DNA of 64,000 nt from Cryobacterium algoricola (GTDB lineage Bacteria > Actinomycetota > Actinomycetes > Actinomycetales > Microbacteriaceae). The translations under genes and the position numbers were made by a program. The DNA lies in assembly GCF_004402485.1 (NCBI RefSeq), contig NZ_SOFG01000019.1, positions 32,583 to 96,582 of the forward strand, written 5' to 3'. Shown piece after piece: positions 1 to 8,254 of the stretch; position 1 is the stretch's first letter, and each line of letters starts with the position of its first letter. A model generated the notes under the pieces. The model saw nothing but the letters and a program-made list of their open reading frames with translations. It was not told the origin of the DNA and did not search any database.

Positions 1-1
1 G

Positions 2-712
2 TACCACCGCACCCTCGACACCGCCCTCACCCTGCAACGCCCGGACGAAACCCGCACGCTGACCCAGCTCGCCGCGGACGTACTCACAGACGTGTTGATC
101 GGCGGGGTCACCCCGGACGGGACCGGTGCCGGGGTCGCCGCGCAGGTGAATGTCACCGTCCCCGTCCTGACCCTCCTCGGGAAGAGTGAAGAACCCGGGT
201 ATCTGGCCGGGTACGGGCCGATCGACCCCGACACCGTGAGGCGCCTGGCGGCCGGGGCGCCGAGTTTCACCCGGCTACTCACCCACCCCGAGACCGGGGT
301 CGTGCTCTCGATGGGACGCGACACCTACAAGGTCCCGGCGGCGCTGAAGAGGTGGCTGGAGGTGCGGGATGAAACCTGCACCTTCCCCGGCTGCCGCCGG
401 TCCGCGAAACGCTCCGACGTGGACCACAGCGTGGAATGGCAACACGGCGGGCAGACGGACGCGATGAATCTCGCCCACCTGTGTCCGTATCACCACGCGG
501 TGAAGAGCTACACGAGATGGACACCCCGGCACCTGGGTGACGGTCGTATCGAGTGGACGTCCCCGGCCGGGTACCGCTACATCGTGGAACCCTCCGCCGA
601 CATGCGACCACCCCGGACACCCCAACCGCAGCCTAAACCGCCGGCCCCGGCCGTCGGCGTCTGGAACCTCGACCCCGAACCCGACGACCCCGACAACACC
701 ACACCGTTCTAG
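2..712 (+). CDS. DUF222/HNH endonuclease domain protein, C-terminal part
   Basis: The reading frame is open to the left edge, so the start lies outside the window. The visible 236 residues end a protein of the DUF222 + HNH type common in many copies in actinobacteria. The C-terminal HNH nuclease motif is clear: CTFPGC, then DVDHSVEW, then NLAHLCPYHH, supplying the Cys and His residues of a zinc-supported beta-beta-alpha-metal fold. The tail is proline-rich (PQPQPKPPAPA). Family members are often linked to 13E12 repeat/REP13E12 elements, but their cellular role is not established. I infer a DNA-cleaving domain and no specific substrate. Confidence 0.9.
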   Translation, partial: YHRTLDTALTLQRPDETRTLTQLAADVLTDVLIGGVTPDGTGAGVAAQVNVTVPVLTLLGKSEEPGYLAGYGPIDPDTVRRLAAGAPSFTRLLTHPETGVVLSMGRDTYKVPAALKRWLEVRDETCTFPGCRRSAKRSDVDHSVEWQHGGQTDAMNLAHLCPYHHAVKSYTRWTPRHLGDGRIEWTSPAGYRYIVEPSADMRPPRTPQPQPKPPAPAVGVWNLDPEPDDPDNTTPF

Positions 713-714
713 AA

Positions 715-1040
715 CTGTCCAGAACCGAGACTGTCCAGAGCCGTGAATCCTCTGATCGGGACTGTTGTGGCCCGGACGATTCTGACCTCAGCGGGACGGT
801 TGTTACCTGGTTGGTTCTGACCTGATCGGGACGGTTCTGATCGGGACGGTTCTGACCTGATCGGGACGGTTCTGACCGGGATGGATCGGACCTGGATGGT
901 TCTGACCTGCACTGTCCAGATGTGCACGGATCTCACCTGCACTGTCCAGCTACGCAGCGTTCTAACCTGCACGGTCCTGATCTGAGCGGTTCTGACCAGC
1001 ACGGTTCTGACGGGACCGTTCTGTCCGGCCCATATCTGAG
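715..1040 (+). repeat. Degenerate 15-bp tandem repeat, relic pentapeptide-repeat-like sequence
   Basis: This gene-free stretch is filled with variants of GGGACGGTTCTGACC, spaced 15 bp with occasional 20-bp steps. From 856 one plus-strand frame reads about eleven five-residue units (SDLDG, SDLHC, PDVHG, SNLHG, PDLSG, SDQHG), close to the A(D/N)LXX pattern of pentapeptide-repeat proteins. A stop at 853-855 and 20-bp steps upstream break the frame, and no start or ribosome site fits. I read it as a decayed pentapeptide-repeat gene or an expanding DNA repeat. Any 15-bp array is periodic in all frames, so coding ancestry is not proven. Confidence 0.6.
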
Positions 1041-1050
1041 GCGATGCTGT

Positions 1051-1890
1051 CTATCCTCGGCGATGACGCCGACTGTGGATGAGGTACTCGGCGACCGCGA
1101 GGTTCAGGACCCAGGCAGCACCCATCAGGACGGCGCGGGAGGGCTCGTCCTTCGCCCCGAAGAGGATCGCTCCCGGGATGAGGAGCAGGGCCTGGGTGCC
1201 GGCGGCGACGGCGATCGCGTAGGCACGCGTCATCCACTCGGCGTGCCTGATGAAATCGCGGCGCACGATCGCGCGAATACCGAGCACGAGGCATACGGCC
1301 ATCGCCGACCCGAAGACGAGCCGGATCACGCCGAGGGCCATGCCGTCACCGGGCGGGTGCGGGTAGAACACCACCATCCACAGGCCGGAGAGCGCGGAGA
1401 GCAGGCCGGCGGGGATGAGGACCCGACCTGCCACGCGGTGCCACCTTCCTGCCCTGCGCCGCAGGGCGGGAACGAACTGGAAGGCACCGAGGAGGCAGAA
1501 GACGGTCACGCTCACGATGTGCATGATGACCGGCACGGGGGAGTCGAGGAACCGGGCGTTGTCCTCTGTGGCGGCGGCGCCCCCGGTCAGTTCGGTGAGG
1601 CGCGCGGCCCCGGCGAGGATCGGAATGAGGCTGAGCAGGATCAGCCCGGCCGGTGCGACCCATTGCCGCCGGTTGGCCCGCGCGCGTGTCCGGGTACGAG
1701 CAGCGCCGGGGACCGCAGCATGAGGCTTGACTGGTGTCGCCGCGTTGTGAGTCGCCGCGTCTCGCGTCGCCCTGTCGTTGGACTCTTTGTCGCGTGTCTC
1801 TCCGTCGTGTGTCGACATATCTGGTGACGCCGTGGCGTCTGTCAGCCTGTCTCGGGTCGCCGCGTCTCGTGTGATCCTTTCTCTGGTCAT
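1051..1890 (-). CDS. DUF2306 family membrane protein
   Basis: 279 residues with about seven to eight hydrophobic segments from residue ~75 onward, a conserved H-rich core (MHIVSVTVFCLLGAFQF, RRRAGRWHRVAGR, RHAEWMTRAYA) and the layout of DUF2306 membrane proteins, whose function is unknown. The first ~60 residues are an odd hydrophilic run rich in T, R, D and A, built from imperfect TRDAATRD units. The start overlaps the stop of the upstream gene by ATGA, so translation is probably coupled. A later ATG inside the repeat (MSTHDGETRD) is an alternative start. Confidence 0.75.
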   Translation of the reverse strand: MTRERITRDAATRDRLTDATASPDMSTHDGETRDKESNDRATRDAATHNAATPVKPHAAVPGAARTRTRARANRRQWVAPAGLILLSLIPILAGAARLTELTGGAAATEDNARFLDSPVPVIMHIVSVTVFCLLGAFQFVPALRRRAGRWHRVAGRVLIPAGLLSALSGLWMVVFYPHPPGDGMALGVIRLVFGSAMAVCLVLGIRAIVRRDFIRHAEWMTRAYAIAVAAGTQALLLIPGAILFGAKDEPSRAVLMGAAWVLNLAVAEYLIHSRRHRRG

Positions 1891-2138
1891 CGGTCGGCCC
1901 TCGTCAGGACGTTGACCGAGATCAACGTGGCCCCCAGATCACCGACCCGTCTCAGCAACCCGTGCAACGCGGCCTGGTCCACGACCCTGCCGGTGAGGGC
2001 CGTTGTCCCGTCGTTCCCCTCGGTCAGCCGGAAGCCGTCGAACCAGTCGGTCCAACCGGCATCCAGCTGCCCCTGGAGTCGAATCTCGTACGTGTCGAAT
2101 TCACCGCACCCGGGTGGCGTCACGTGTTCGTTCTTCAT
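1887..2138 (-). CDS. Small conserved hypothetical protein
   Basis: 83 residues, soluble, no cysteine pair and no membrane segment. The body (YEIRLQGQLDAGWTDWFDG, then GTTALTGRVVDQAALHGLL, then VGDLGATLISVNVL) matches a short actinobacterial protein type often encoded beside membrane proteins or regulators. I know no assigned function. An upstream AGGAATGAC context and an ATGA overlap with the next gene support the start and co-translation. It is probably in one transcript with the 230-residue membrane protein upstream. Confidence 0.7.
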   Translation of the reverse strand: MKNEHVTPPGCGEFDTYEIRLQGQLDAGWTDWFDGFRLTEGNDGTTALTGRVVDQAALHGLLRRVGDLGATLISVNVLTRADR

Positions 2139-2172
2139 GTCATTCCTCCTGGGTCGCCCCGGCGAATCCGGG

Positions 2173-2865
2173 TCAGACCGTCGGCGTCGTGTCGAGGCGA
2201 GCGCCGGCGGTGGTGGCCAGCTCGGGTGCCGCAGTCGTCCGCAGGTTCGTCCAGAGGGAGTATCCGAGCCAGATCAGAGCCAGGCCCATCGGGATCGCGG
2301 CCATCCGCTCGAGTGCATGCGGGAGAAGGGCGCCTGCGATGGGCGTCACGGCCGCTGCGACGATCAACAGGATGCCGGCACCGCGAGACAGGACACGGGC
2401 ACGGAGGATGGAAATGCCGAACAGCAGCGCTCCGACAACGTAGAGCAGACCGCCGACCTGGGGGAGCGCCGCGAGAGGGCCGAGGTCGTTCACGGCCGGG
2501 TAGCGGCCGAACAGGCCGACGATGTCCACGGCGAGCTGGGGGGCTGCCGTCGCGACGAGCGGCGCGATGAGGGCTTCGGTGAAGTTGAAGGAGGCCTGCA
2601 GGATGAAGAAGAATCCGAACATCAGGTAGGCGATCAGGCCGAGCAGCCCGAACTTCTGCAACTGCCGCAGGTAGATTCCGGTGAGGCCGATCATGCCGAG
2701 GACGGCCATTCCGAAGCTGAGGACGTGCACGGTGATCCACATCTGGGTGGCGAGCGAGACGACGACGTCGGCGGGGTGGATGAATTGGATGACGATGTAG
2801 ATGAGCCCGGAGAGCGCGGCCGCTCCGGCGGCCGCGCGGGTGAGGGTGGATGTCGTGATGCTCAT
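2173..2865 (-). CDS. Multi-pass membrane protein, unknown function
   Basis: 230 residues with about six predicted membrane helices (for example residues 10-27, 40-62, 75-92, 135-155, 160-200). No catalytic motif is visible. The family appears to be a DUF4386-like or related actinobacterial integral membrane protein, but I cannot name it with confidence. It heads a probable minus-strand operon with the 83-residue and DUF2306 proteins and lies directly downstream of the MalT/LuxR-type regulator, which probably controls it. A -10-like TAGATT (minus strand) lies about 50 bp upstream. Confidence 0.65.
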   Translation of the reverse strand: MSITTSTLTRAAAGAAALSGLIYIVIQFIHPADVVVSLATQMWITVHVLSFGMAVLGMIGLTGIYLRQLQKFGLLGLIAYLMFGFFFILQASFNFTEALIAPLVATAAPQLAVDIVGLFGRYPAVNDLGPLAALPQVGGLLYVVGALLFGISILRARVLSRGAGILLIVAAAVTPIAGALLPHALERMAAIPMGLALIWLGYSLWTNLRTTAAPELATTAGARLDTTPTV

Positions 2866-2916
2866 GAGTCGCTCCGATGATCTGTGTGACCCAGGCGGTT
2901 GCCTGAAGACACCCTG

Positions 2917-2974
2917 AATCTAGGGAGACATGTGATGACGGGGCATCACCCTGGTTGGTGATCTGTGTGGTGAT
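2917..2974 (-). promoter_or_regulatory. Putative promoter and LuxR/MalT-type operator boxes
   Basis: The minus strand has a TAGATT -10-like hexamer (2917-2922). Behind it lie overlapping repeats: GTGATG/CATCAC (2932-2949), ATCACC/GGTGAT (2945-2962) and a direct GGTGAT repeat at 2957 and 2969. Spacing upstream of the -10 fits activator sites for the adjacent MalT-like regulator. The assignment is inference. Confidence 0.4.
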
Positions 2975-2993
2975 AACAGCACCGCAGCACCGA

Positions 2994-5708
2994 TTAGACG
3001 AGGCCGAGCCCTTCAGCGCGACGGATCGCATCCGCCCGGCTGGTGACCTCGAGTTTGCCGAAGATATGCCGGGTGTGAGTGCGCAGGGTGTTCACCGAGA
3101 CGTACAGTTCGCGGGCGATTTCCGGCCCGCTCAACTCGGTCGCCAGCAGCCTGAGCACGTGCAGCTCCCGTTCGCTCAGCGCATCGGCGAGCGGCCGGGC
3201 GGATGCCCGCGGAACGTCCTCCTGCACGAATGCCTGGCCGAGGCGGCGGGTGTAGGCCGGGGCGATTCCCTCGGCAGCGGCCGTGCGGAGCAGCGCGGCC
3301 ATCGGCGCACCCTCGTCCAGGAAGAGCCGCAGGTATCCCTCCGGTTCGGCCTGGGCCAGCACACGAGCGAGCGGGCGGAGCGCCAGGGCGGTGTGGCCGG
3401 CCGCCGCGTGCGCCATCGCCTGCAGGACCAGGATTTCATTCACCCGACCGGCGCGACCACCGGCATCCGCGGCGGAGAGCAACCGGTCGAGCAGGCCCAC
3501 TGCGGCATCGAGAGAGCCGGGTCGTGGGTCGGACGCGTACTGTGCGATCGAGAGCCGCGCGAGCGTGAGGTTGTCGAACTCGCGCAGGTACGTCGGCGCA
3601 TCCGTCGTCGCGAGCCCCTGGCTGTCTGCCCAGCCCTGGGCGTCACCGAGGCGTCCCTGCCTGATCCAGATCCGGGCCTTCAGCGCCGCCAGCGGGCGCA
3701 CCTCCGGGAAGAACCCGGGCCGGTACAGCTGCTCCGCGGCGCCGAGCGCGTCAACGGCGTCCTCGAGTCGCCCCTCCGCCTCGTCGATCCGGGACATCGC
3801 CGCGAACCAGCGATACCGGTTTTCGGGCAGGGACGCCCGCTCGCCGAGTGCCTGGCTCACCAGCAGCTGCTCCCGGGCGGCGGGCAGGTCGGAGCGTTCA
3901 CGAAGGAGCTCACTGACGGCGACGTGCAGGTCTGCCGTCGACTGGGGAACCGGCTCTCCCTGGTCCGCCGCGAGCCGCAGGGCATCCTCGCAGGCGCGCT
4001 GCGCGTCCCGCAGCCGTCCCTGCTGGATGAGGAGGTCGGCCATCACGATCGTGGTGCCGAGCATGTCGGCCAAGTTTCCGGACCGACGGAGGCTCGAGGC
4101 GACCTCGCCGAACGCGTCGACCGCGGCGCCGAGGTCACCGACAGCCCAGGACGCCAGTCCGAGGAAACCGGCCGCCGCACCGCGCCCGAAGTGGTCGTCG
4201 GGGCCGGTGAGATCGAGCGCCCGTCGTGCCTGCGTCTGGGTGTCAGCGACATCGCCCCGCGCCTGCGCGACGGCGGCCCGGTACAGGGCGATCGTGACGG
4301 GGAGGATCCGGAGTTCCTCGCCGGTCGCGGAGTCGTGGACCGGCGTGCCATCGTCCGTCGTCGCGCCGAGCGCGCGCTCCGCGTCCGCCAGCAGGGGTTC
4401 GACAGCATCCACTTCACCGGACACGAGCAACGACCAGGCGCGATAGACACCCAGAACGGGCCGACGGGCGATGATGTCACCCGGAAGCACGGCGAGCCAG
4501 CCGAGCAGGGTCGCATCCTGCCTGCTCTTGCGCACGCCGGGGACCGTCGACTCGATGACCCGGGCGGCCCGCCCGAAATCGCCGGCGGCGAGGGCATGGG
4601 CGACCGCATCTTCCGGCAGCCTATTCTGTTCGAACCATCCGCTTGCGCGTCGGTGCAGGTCCGGTACCCGCTCAGGACCGTCAGCGAGCACCCGGGCGGT
4701 CAGCACGTCGGCGAAAAGGTGGTGATAGCGATACCACTCGCGACGGTCGTCCAGGGGAACGACGAAGAGGTTGTCCCGCTCGAGGGCTGCGAGCATCTCG
4801 CCGCTGTCGGTGCGACCGGTGACCGCGTCGCAGAGGGGAGCGCTCAACCGGCCGAGGATCGCGGTATCGAACAGGAAGCCGCGGACGTGATCGGGCTGGC
4901 GCTGCAGCACTTCTTCGGCGAGGTAGTCGATCACGAACCGGTGGCTGCCGGTGAAACCCTGGATGAAGCCGCCGACATCCGAGCGGTCCCGCATGGACAG
5001 TGCCGCCAGTTGGAGGCCTGCGATCCAGCCCTCCGTCCGGGCCTCGAGGGCGGCGACGTGGGCGGGGGAGAGCTCCAGGTGCATGACCTCGTTGAGGAAC
5101 GCTGCGGCTTCAGCGGGAGTGAAGCGCAGGTCCGCGGCCCGCAGCTCGGTCAGCTCGCCCCGCGCGCGCAGCTTGGCCAGCGGCAGGAGCGGGTCGGAAC
5201 GACTCATGATGGCCAGATGCAGGTTCGGTGGCGAGTGATCGATCAGGAAGGCGAGCCCCTCGCGGATCGTGCTGTCCTCGATGAGGTGGACGTCGTCGAG
5301 GACCAGGATCATCGGGTGCTGCGCTGCGGCGACGTCGTTGATGAGCGCGGCCATCGTGTCCTCGATCGACGAGAGCGGGAGTGCGTGCGCATCCGCGGCG
5401 ACCGAGGGATCGGCGCGGTGCAGGGCCGCGACGAGATAGGTGAGGAATCGGGAGGGGTCGTTGTCGCTCGCGTCGAGCGAGAGCCAGGCGACCTGGGCGC
5501 CGGGTGAACCGTCCCGGGCATCGGCGATCCACTGGCTCGCCAGCGTGGTCTTGCCGAATCCGGCCGGCGCCGACAGGAGAGTCGCGCGGTGACCGGCACG
5601 GAGCCCCTCCCACACACGCTCGAGGAGTCGACGGCGGGAGACGGCGTTCGGGCGGGGCGACGGGATGAAGAGCTTCGTGGCCAGAACGGGCAGGGACGAT
5701 TCGCTCAT
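2994..5708 (-). CDS. MalT/LAL-type ATP-binding LuxR family regulator
   Basis: 904 residues, the usual size for large ATP-binding LuxR (LAL/MalT) regulators. An N-terminal STAND NTPase carries Walker A APAGFGKTT at about residues 47-55 and Walker B ILVLDDVHLI near 130. The middle ~500 residues look like TPR-type helical repeats, where the inducer is expected to bind. The C-terminus (about 838-900) is a LuxR helix-turn-helix: LSERELHVLRLLATELSGPEIA, NTLRTHTRHIFGKLEV. By family it is an ATP- and ligand-dependent activator. The ligand is unknown; the adjacent membrane-protein cluster downstream on the same strand is the likely target. Confidence 0.9.
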   Translation of the reverse strand: MSESSLPVLATKLFIPSPRPNAVSRRRLLERVWEGLRAGHRATLLSAPAGFGKTTLASQWIADARDGSPGAQVAWLSLDASDNDPSRFLTYLVAALHRADPSVAADAHALPLSSIEDTMAALINDVAAAQHPMILVLDDVHLIEDSTIREGLAFLIDHSPPNLHLAIMSRSDPLLPLAKLRARGELTELRAADLRFTPAEAAAFLNEVMHLELSPAHVAALEARTEGWIAGLQLAALSMRDRSDVGGFIQGFTGSHRFVIDYLAEEVLQRQPDHVRGFLFDTAILGRLSAPLCDAVTGRTDSGEMLAALERDNLFVVPLDDRREWYRYHHLFADVLTARVLADGPERVPDLHRRASGWFEQNRLPEDAVAHALAAGDFGRAARVIESTVPGVRKSRQDATLLGWLAVLPGDIIARRPVLGVYRAWSLLVSGEVDAVEPLLADAERALGATTDDGTPVHDSATGEELRILPVTIALYRAAVAQARGDVADTQTQARRALDLTGPDDHFGRGAAAGFLGLASWAVGDLGAAVDAFGEVASSLRRSGNLADMLGTTIVMADLLIQQGRLRDAQRACEDALRLAADQGEPVPQSTADLHVAVSELLRERSDLPAAREQLLVSQALGERASLPENRYRWFAAMSRIDEAEGRLEDAVDALGAAEQLYRPGFFPEVRPLAALKARIWIRQGRLGDAQGWADSQGLATTDAPTYLREFDNLTLARLSIAQYASDPRPGSLDAAVGLLDRLLSAADAGGRAGRVNEILVLQAMAHAAAGHTALALRPLARVLAQAEPEGYLRLFLDEGAPMAALLRTAAAEGIAPAYTRRLGQAFVQEDVPRASARPLADALSERELHVLRLLATELSGPEIARELYVSVNTLRTHTRHIFGKLEVTSRADAIRRAEGLGLV

Positions 5709-5756
5709 TCGCTCATCAGAGCACCTCGGCGGGCTTTCGGCAACAGCGGCCCCGCG

Positions 5757-6869
5757 TCACGCGGCGGGCACGGCGGCGGCAGTGAGCGCCTCGATGTCCG
5801 CATAGAGCCGTTCCACTTCCGCACGCTCGACCGGGGCTGCGGCTTCGGCGGCGTCGAGTTCGCCCTGACGCCGCGCTTGGTCGACCTCCGTCGTCGCGAA
5901 TTCGGCCAGCCTGCCGGCGAGATAGCTGCCGTACGGCTCCCGGCCCGCTGTGCCGTCGGAGCCGACGACGTAGGTGCGGGCGCGGACCTCCGGGGAGAGG
6001 GCGTTGTACTCATCGGCCTGCCCGTTGTACCAGGCGCGGTCGGCGGCCAGTTGCGCGCGGTCGGCCTGCAACTGCGCGCTCGCGTCAGCGTTCGCCTGTT
6101 CCCGGGCGGTGAGGGCATCCGCTTTCGCGCTGTAGTCGGCCTGGAGTCCGTCCCAGAGGGCGCGGTCGGCGTCGTGGATCGCGACGAGCGCACCGCGGTC
6201 GCGGAAATAGGGGGCGTAGTACGCCTCGAGGGCCGGGTCGACCGCATCGGCGATCTCGGTTCCGAAATACGCGAATTCCTCGGTGGACCGGTTCTCGGCC
6301 GCCGACCCCACCGAAGAATCGACGCTCGCCTGAATCGAGTCGTCCGCCGCAATGGTGGACCAGCGCGCGTCGAGGAGCGCGTCGAGGCGCGCCTGTTCAC
6401 CGGATGTGAGCCGGGCATACGCGGCGTGCAGAAACTCGTGGGCGGCCGTCACCGCGATCTGGTCGGCCAGCCGGGCGTCGCTGGGGCGGAAGACGGCTAT
6501 CCGTCCGAAGTGCTCCCCGAGACCGTAGAAGCACCCGACGGTCGCGAAGTCGCCGTGGACGGTCCCATCCGGGGTCCCGTCGCAGGCCTTGCGAAAATCA
6601 CCGCTGTCGAGGAGCTGCGGACGAGTGGCCAGGAAGATGTCCCTGCCTTCGTCACTGAACCCGATCCGGTCGGCGATCTGCGCGAGATCCGCCGGGAGCG
6701 AGTACGGTGCGATACCCGCGAGCGGGCTCGACGGGAGGTAGGTGGCGGCCAACGTCACACCGGCGACGGTCCCGAGCACGATTCCGAAGACGGTGCCCCG
6801 CAGCCGCCACCGGGGCGGTCGCCGCACCGGGCGCGGGGCCCAGCCGGCGTCGGATTCGAAGAGCGTCAC
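5757..6869 (-). CDS. Membrane-anchored zinc-metallopeptidase-like protein
   Basis: With the GTG start proposed here the protein is 370 residues. It has one N-terminal membrane segment after a basic stretch (FGIVLGTVAGVTLAATYL), so it is probably anchored with the rest outside. AAHEFLHAAYARL contains HEXXH, the zinc-binding core of gluzincin-type peptidases. Two cysteines (ACDGT, VGCFYG) may form a disulfide. The C-terminal ~130 residues are Ala/Gln/Arg/Asp-rich and likely coiled coil. The open frame extends upstream into a GC-rich palindrome, but only from this GTG does the sequence look protein-like. The substrate is unknown. Confidence 0.65.
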   Translation of the reverse strand: MTLFESDAGWAPRPVRRPPRWRLRGTVFGIVLGTVAGVTLAATYLPSSPLAGIAPYSLPADLAQIADRIGFSDEGRDIFLATRPQLLDSGDFRKACDGTPDGTVHGDFATVGCFYGLGEHFGRIAVFRPSDARLADQIAVTAAHEFLHAAYARLTSGEQARLDALLDARWSTIAADDSIQASVDSSVGSAAENRSTEEFAYFGTEIADAVDPALEAYYAPYFRDRGALVAIHDADRALWDGLQADYSAKADALTAREQANADASAQLQADRAQLAADRAWYNGQADEYNALSPEVRARTYVVGSDGTAGREPYGSYLAGRLAEFATTEVDQARRQGELDAAEAAAPVERAEVERLYADIEALTAAAVPAA

Positions 6870-6958
6870 CCGCGGAGTATGACACGCGCGCGTGAACCAG
6901 GGGGCATCCGCTCCGGTCGGACCGCCCCGCCGGCCCCGAAGGCGGGGTACCGTCGCCG

Positions 6959-7001
6959 CCGCGCCCGAAACGGCAGCCCGCGCCTGCCGTTTCGGGCGCG
7001 G
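6959..7001. repeat. Perfect palindrome between divergent genes
   Basis: Two exact 18-bp arms (left CCGCGCCCGAAACGGCAG) are separated by a 7-base loop. A partial third copy (CTGCCGAAGCGGGCGCGG) follows. It lies between the metallopeptidase-like gene and the HhH-GPD gene, both transcribed away from it, so it is not a simple terminator. It resembles other large palindromes in the window. Confidence 0.8.
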
Positions 7002-7103
7002 CCTGCCGAAGCGGGCGCGGCGGCGGCGGTGCTGCTGCCGCCGGTGCAGGCACTCACGCGGTCCGTCCGCGCGGGTCTGCCCTGCCGGTGCCACAATGGC
7101 CGC

Positions 7104-7673
7104 ATGATGCTGCACCTCACCGGCGACGACGCCGCAGACGCCCTGCTCAGCGAAGACCCGTTCGCCCTCCTGGTCGGGATGCTCCTGGACCAGCAGGTGC
7201 CGATGGAGACGGCGTTCGCCGGGCCGGCCAAGATCCGGGACCGGATCGGCACCCTGGACCCGGCGACCATCGCGGCATTCGACGCCGATTCCTTCGTCGG
7301 AGTCTTCCGGGCGACGCCGGCCGTGCACCGCTTTCCCGGCTCGATGGCCGGACGGGTGCAGGCGCTCGCCGAGGTCGTCGCGCAGGACTGGAACGGCGAC
7401 GCCTCCTTGATCTGGACATCCGGGGCCCCGAACGGCACCGAGGTGCTCCGCCGGCTCAGGATGCTGCCCGGCTTCGGCGAGCAGAAAGCGAAGATCTTCC
7501 TGGCCATCCTCGGGAAACGGTTCGCTCTCGCAGCACCGGGCTGGCAGGACGCCTCGGCACCATACGGGCAGGACGGCTCGCACGCATCCGTTGCCGACAT
7601 CGTCGACGCCGAATCGCTCGCGCGGGTACGCGAGACCAAGCGGGCGGCCAAGGCGGCCGCGAAGAAGTCCTAG
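7104..7673 (+). CDS. HhH-GPD base excision DNA repair family protein
   Basis: 189 residues matching the actinobacterial HhH-GPD family (TIGR03252 type). The N-terminus LSEDPFALLVGMLLDQQVPME is the family signature, and LRRLRMLPGFGEQKAKIFLAILGKRF is a helix-hairpin-helix with the G-F-G turn that grips the DNA backbone. Related enzymes are DNA glycosylases; the exact lesion for this subgroup is not established, and no iron-sulfur cluster cysteines are present. The ATG chosen is preceded by CACAAT six bases upstream with no Shine-Dalgarno, which suggests a leaderless transcript. The basic tail KRAAKAAAKKS ends the protein. Confidence 0.85.
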   Translation: MMLHLTGDDAADALLSEDPFALLVGMLLDQQVPMETAFAGPAKIRDRIGTLDPATIAAFDADSFVGVFRATPAVHRFPGSMAGRVQALAEVVAQDWNGDASLIWTSGAPNGTEVLRRLRMLPGFGEQKAKIFLAILGKRFALAAPGWQDASAPYGQDGSHASVADIVDAESLARVRETKRAAKAAAKKS

Positions 7674-7787
7674 CCGCGTTGAGGGTCGCTCGCCGACGGC
7701 GAGCGGATGCTCAGCATCCGGTAGCCGCGGACATCCGCTTGTCGATACAGTCGAATTCTTCGCACCGGCCGACCGATTGGAACGATC

Positions 7788-8216
7788 GTGGACCTGACCC
7801 ACCTCAACTGGCTGGCCATTCTCGCCGCCACCGTCGCGGCCTTCATCGCGGGCGGCATCTGGTTCGGCCCGAAGACGTTCTTCCCGGTCTGGTGGAAGCT
7901 GATGGGCAAGGACCCGGCGGCGGTGCCCGGGGCCGGCAGCAACATGGCCGTCGTCTTCGGCTCGACGGCCGTCGCCGCGTTTGTCGAGGCCGTGAGCGTC
8001 GCCGTCGTGATCTCCTTCGTCGCGCCGGCCACTCCCGGTTTCGGCCCGCTGCAGGGCGCACTCACCGGCTTCCTGCTCGGCATCGGGCTCGCCGCGGCCT
8101 CATCGCTCTCGCACCGGCTCTTCGCCGGGGTCGGGTTCCGGGTCTGGCTGATCGAGGTGTCGAGCGACGTGCTCAACCTCACGATCATGGGCCTGATCAT
8201 CGGCAGCTGGCGCTGA
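7788..8216 (+). CDS. DUF1761 family membrane protein
   Basis: 142 residues with four predicted membrane helices and the DUF1761 pattern: NWLAILAATVAAFIAGGIWFGP near the N-terminus, KTFFPVWWKLMGK after it, and a C-terminal LNLTIMGLIIGSW. The function of this family is unknown. The GTG start follows a weak GGAACG. The PhnA-type gene begins 38 bases downstream but has its own promoter-like hexamer, so co-transcription is uncertain. Confidence 0.8.
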   Translation: MDLTHLNWLAILAATVAAFIAGGIWFGPKTFFPVWWKLMGKDPAAVPGAGSNMAVVFGSTAVAAFVEAVSVAVVISFVAPATPGFGPLQGALTGFLLGIGLAAASSLSHRLFAGVGFRVWLIEVSSDVLNLTIMGLIIGSWR

Positions 8217-8254
8217 ACGATGGGGCCGCGACCACGCTCGACTACTGTGAGGAA

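Noticed and set aside
709..1002. 97-residue minus-strand frame with RTVQV five-residue repeats
   Set aside because: Any 15-bp tandem array gives five-residue periodicity; no ribosome site or known family.
715..1040. CRISPR array
   Set aside because: Units are contiguous, degenerate and have no spacers; no cas genes.
2955..5507. 850-residue plus-strand open frame
   Set aside because: Antisense to the MalT/LuxR-type gene, low-complexity Arg/Gly/Glu composition, no domain; a GC-bias shadow.
5589..7103. Upstream part of a long plus-strand open frame
   Set aside because: Only the part from 7104 looks like protein; the rest is antisense to the metallopeptidase-like gene.
6870..7802. Longer start for the metallopeptidase-like gene
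   Set aside because: The extension is antisense to the HhH-GPD gene and crosses a palindrome.
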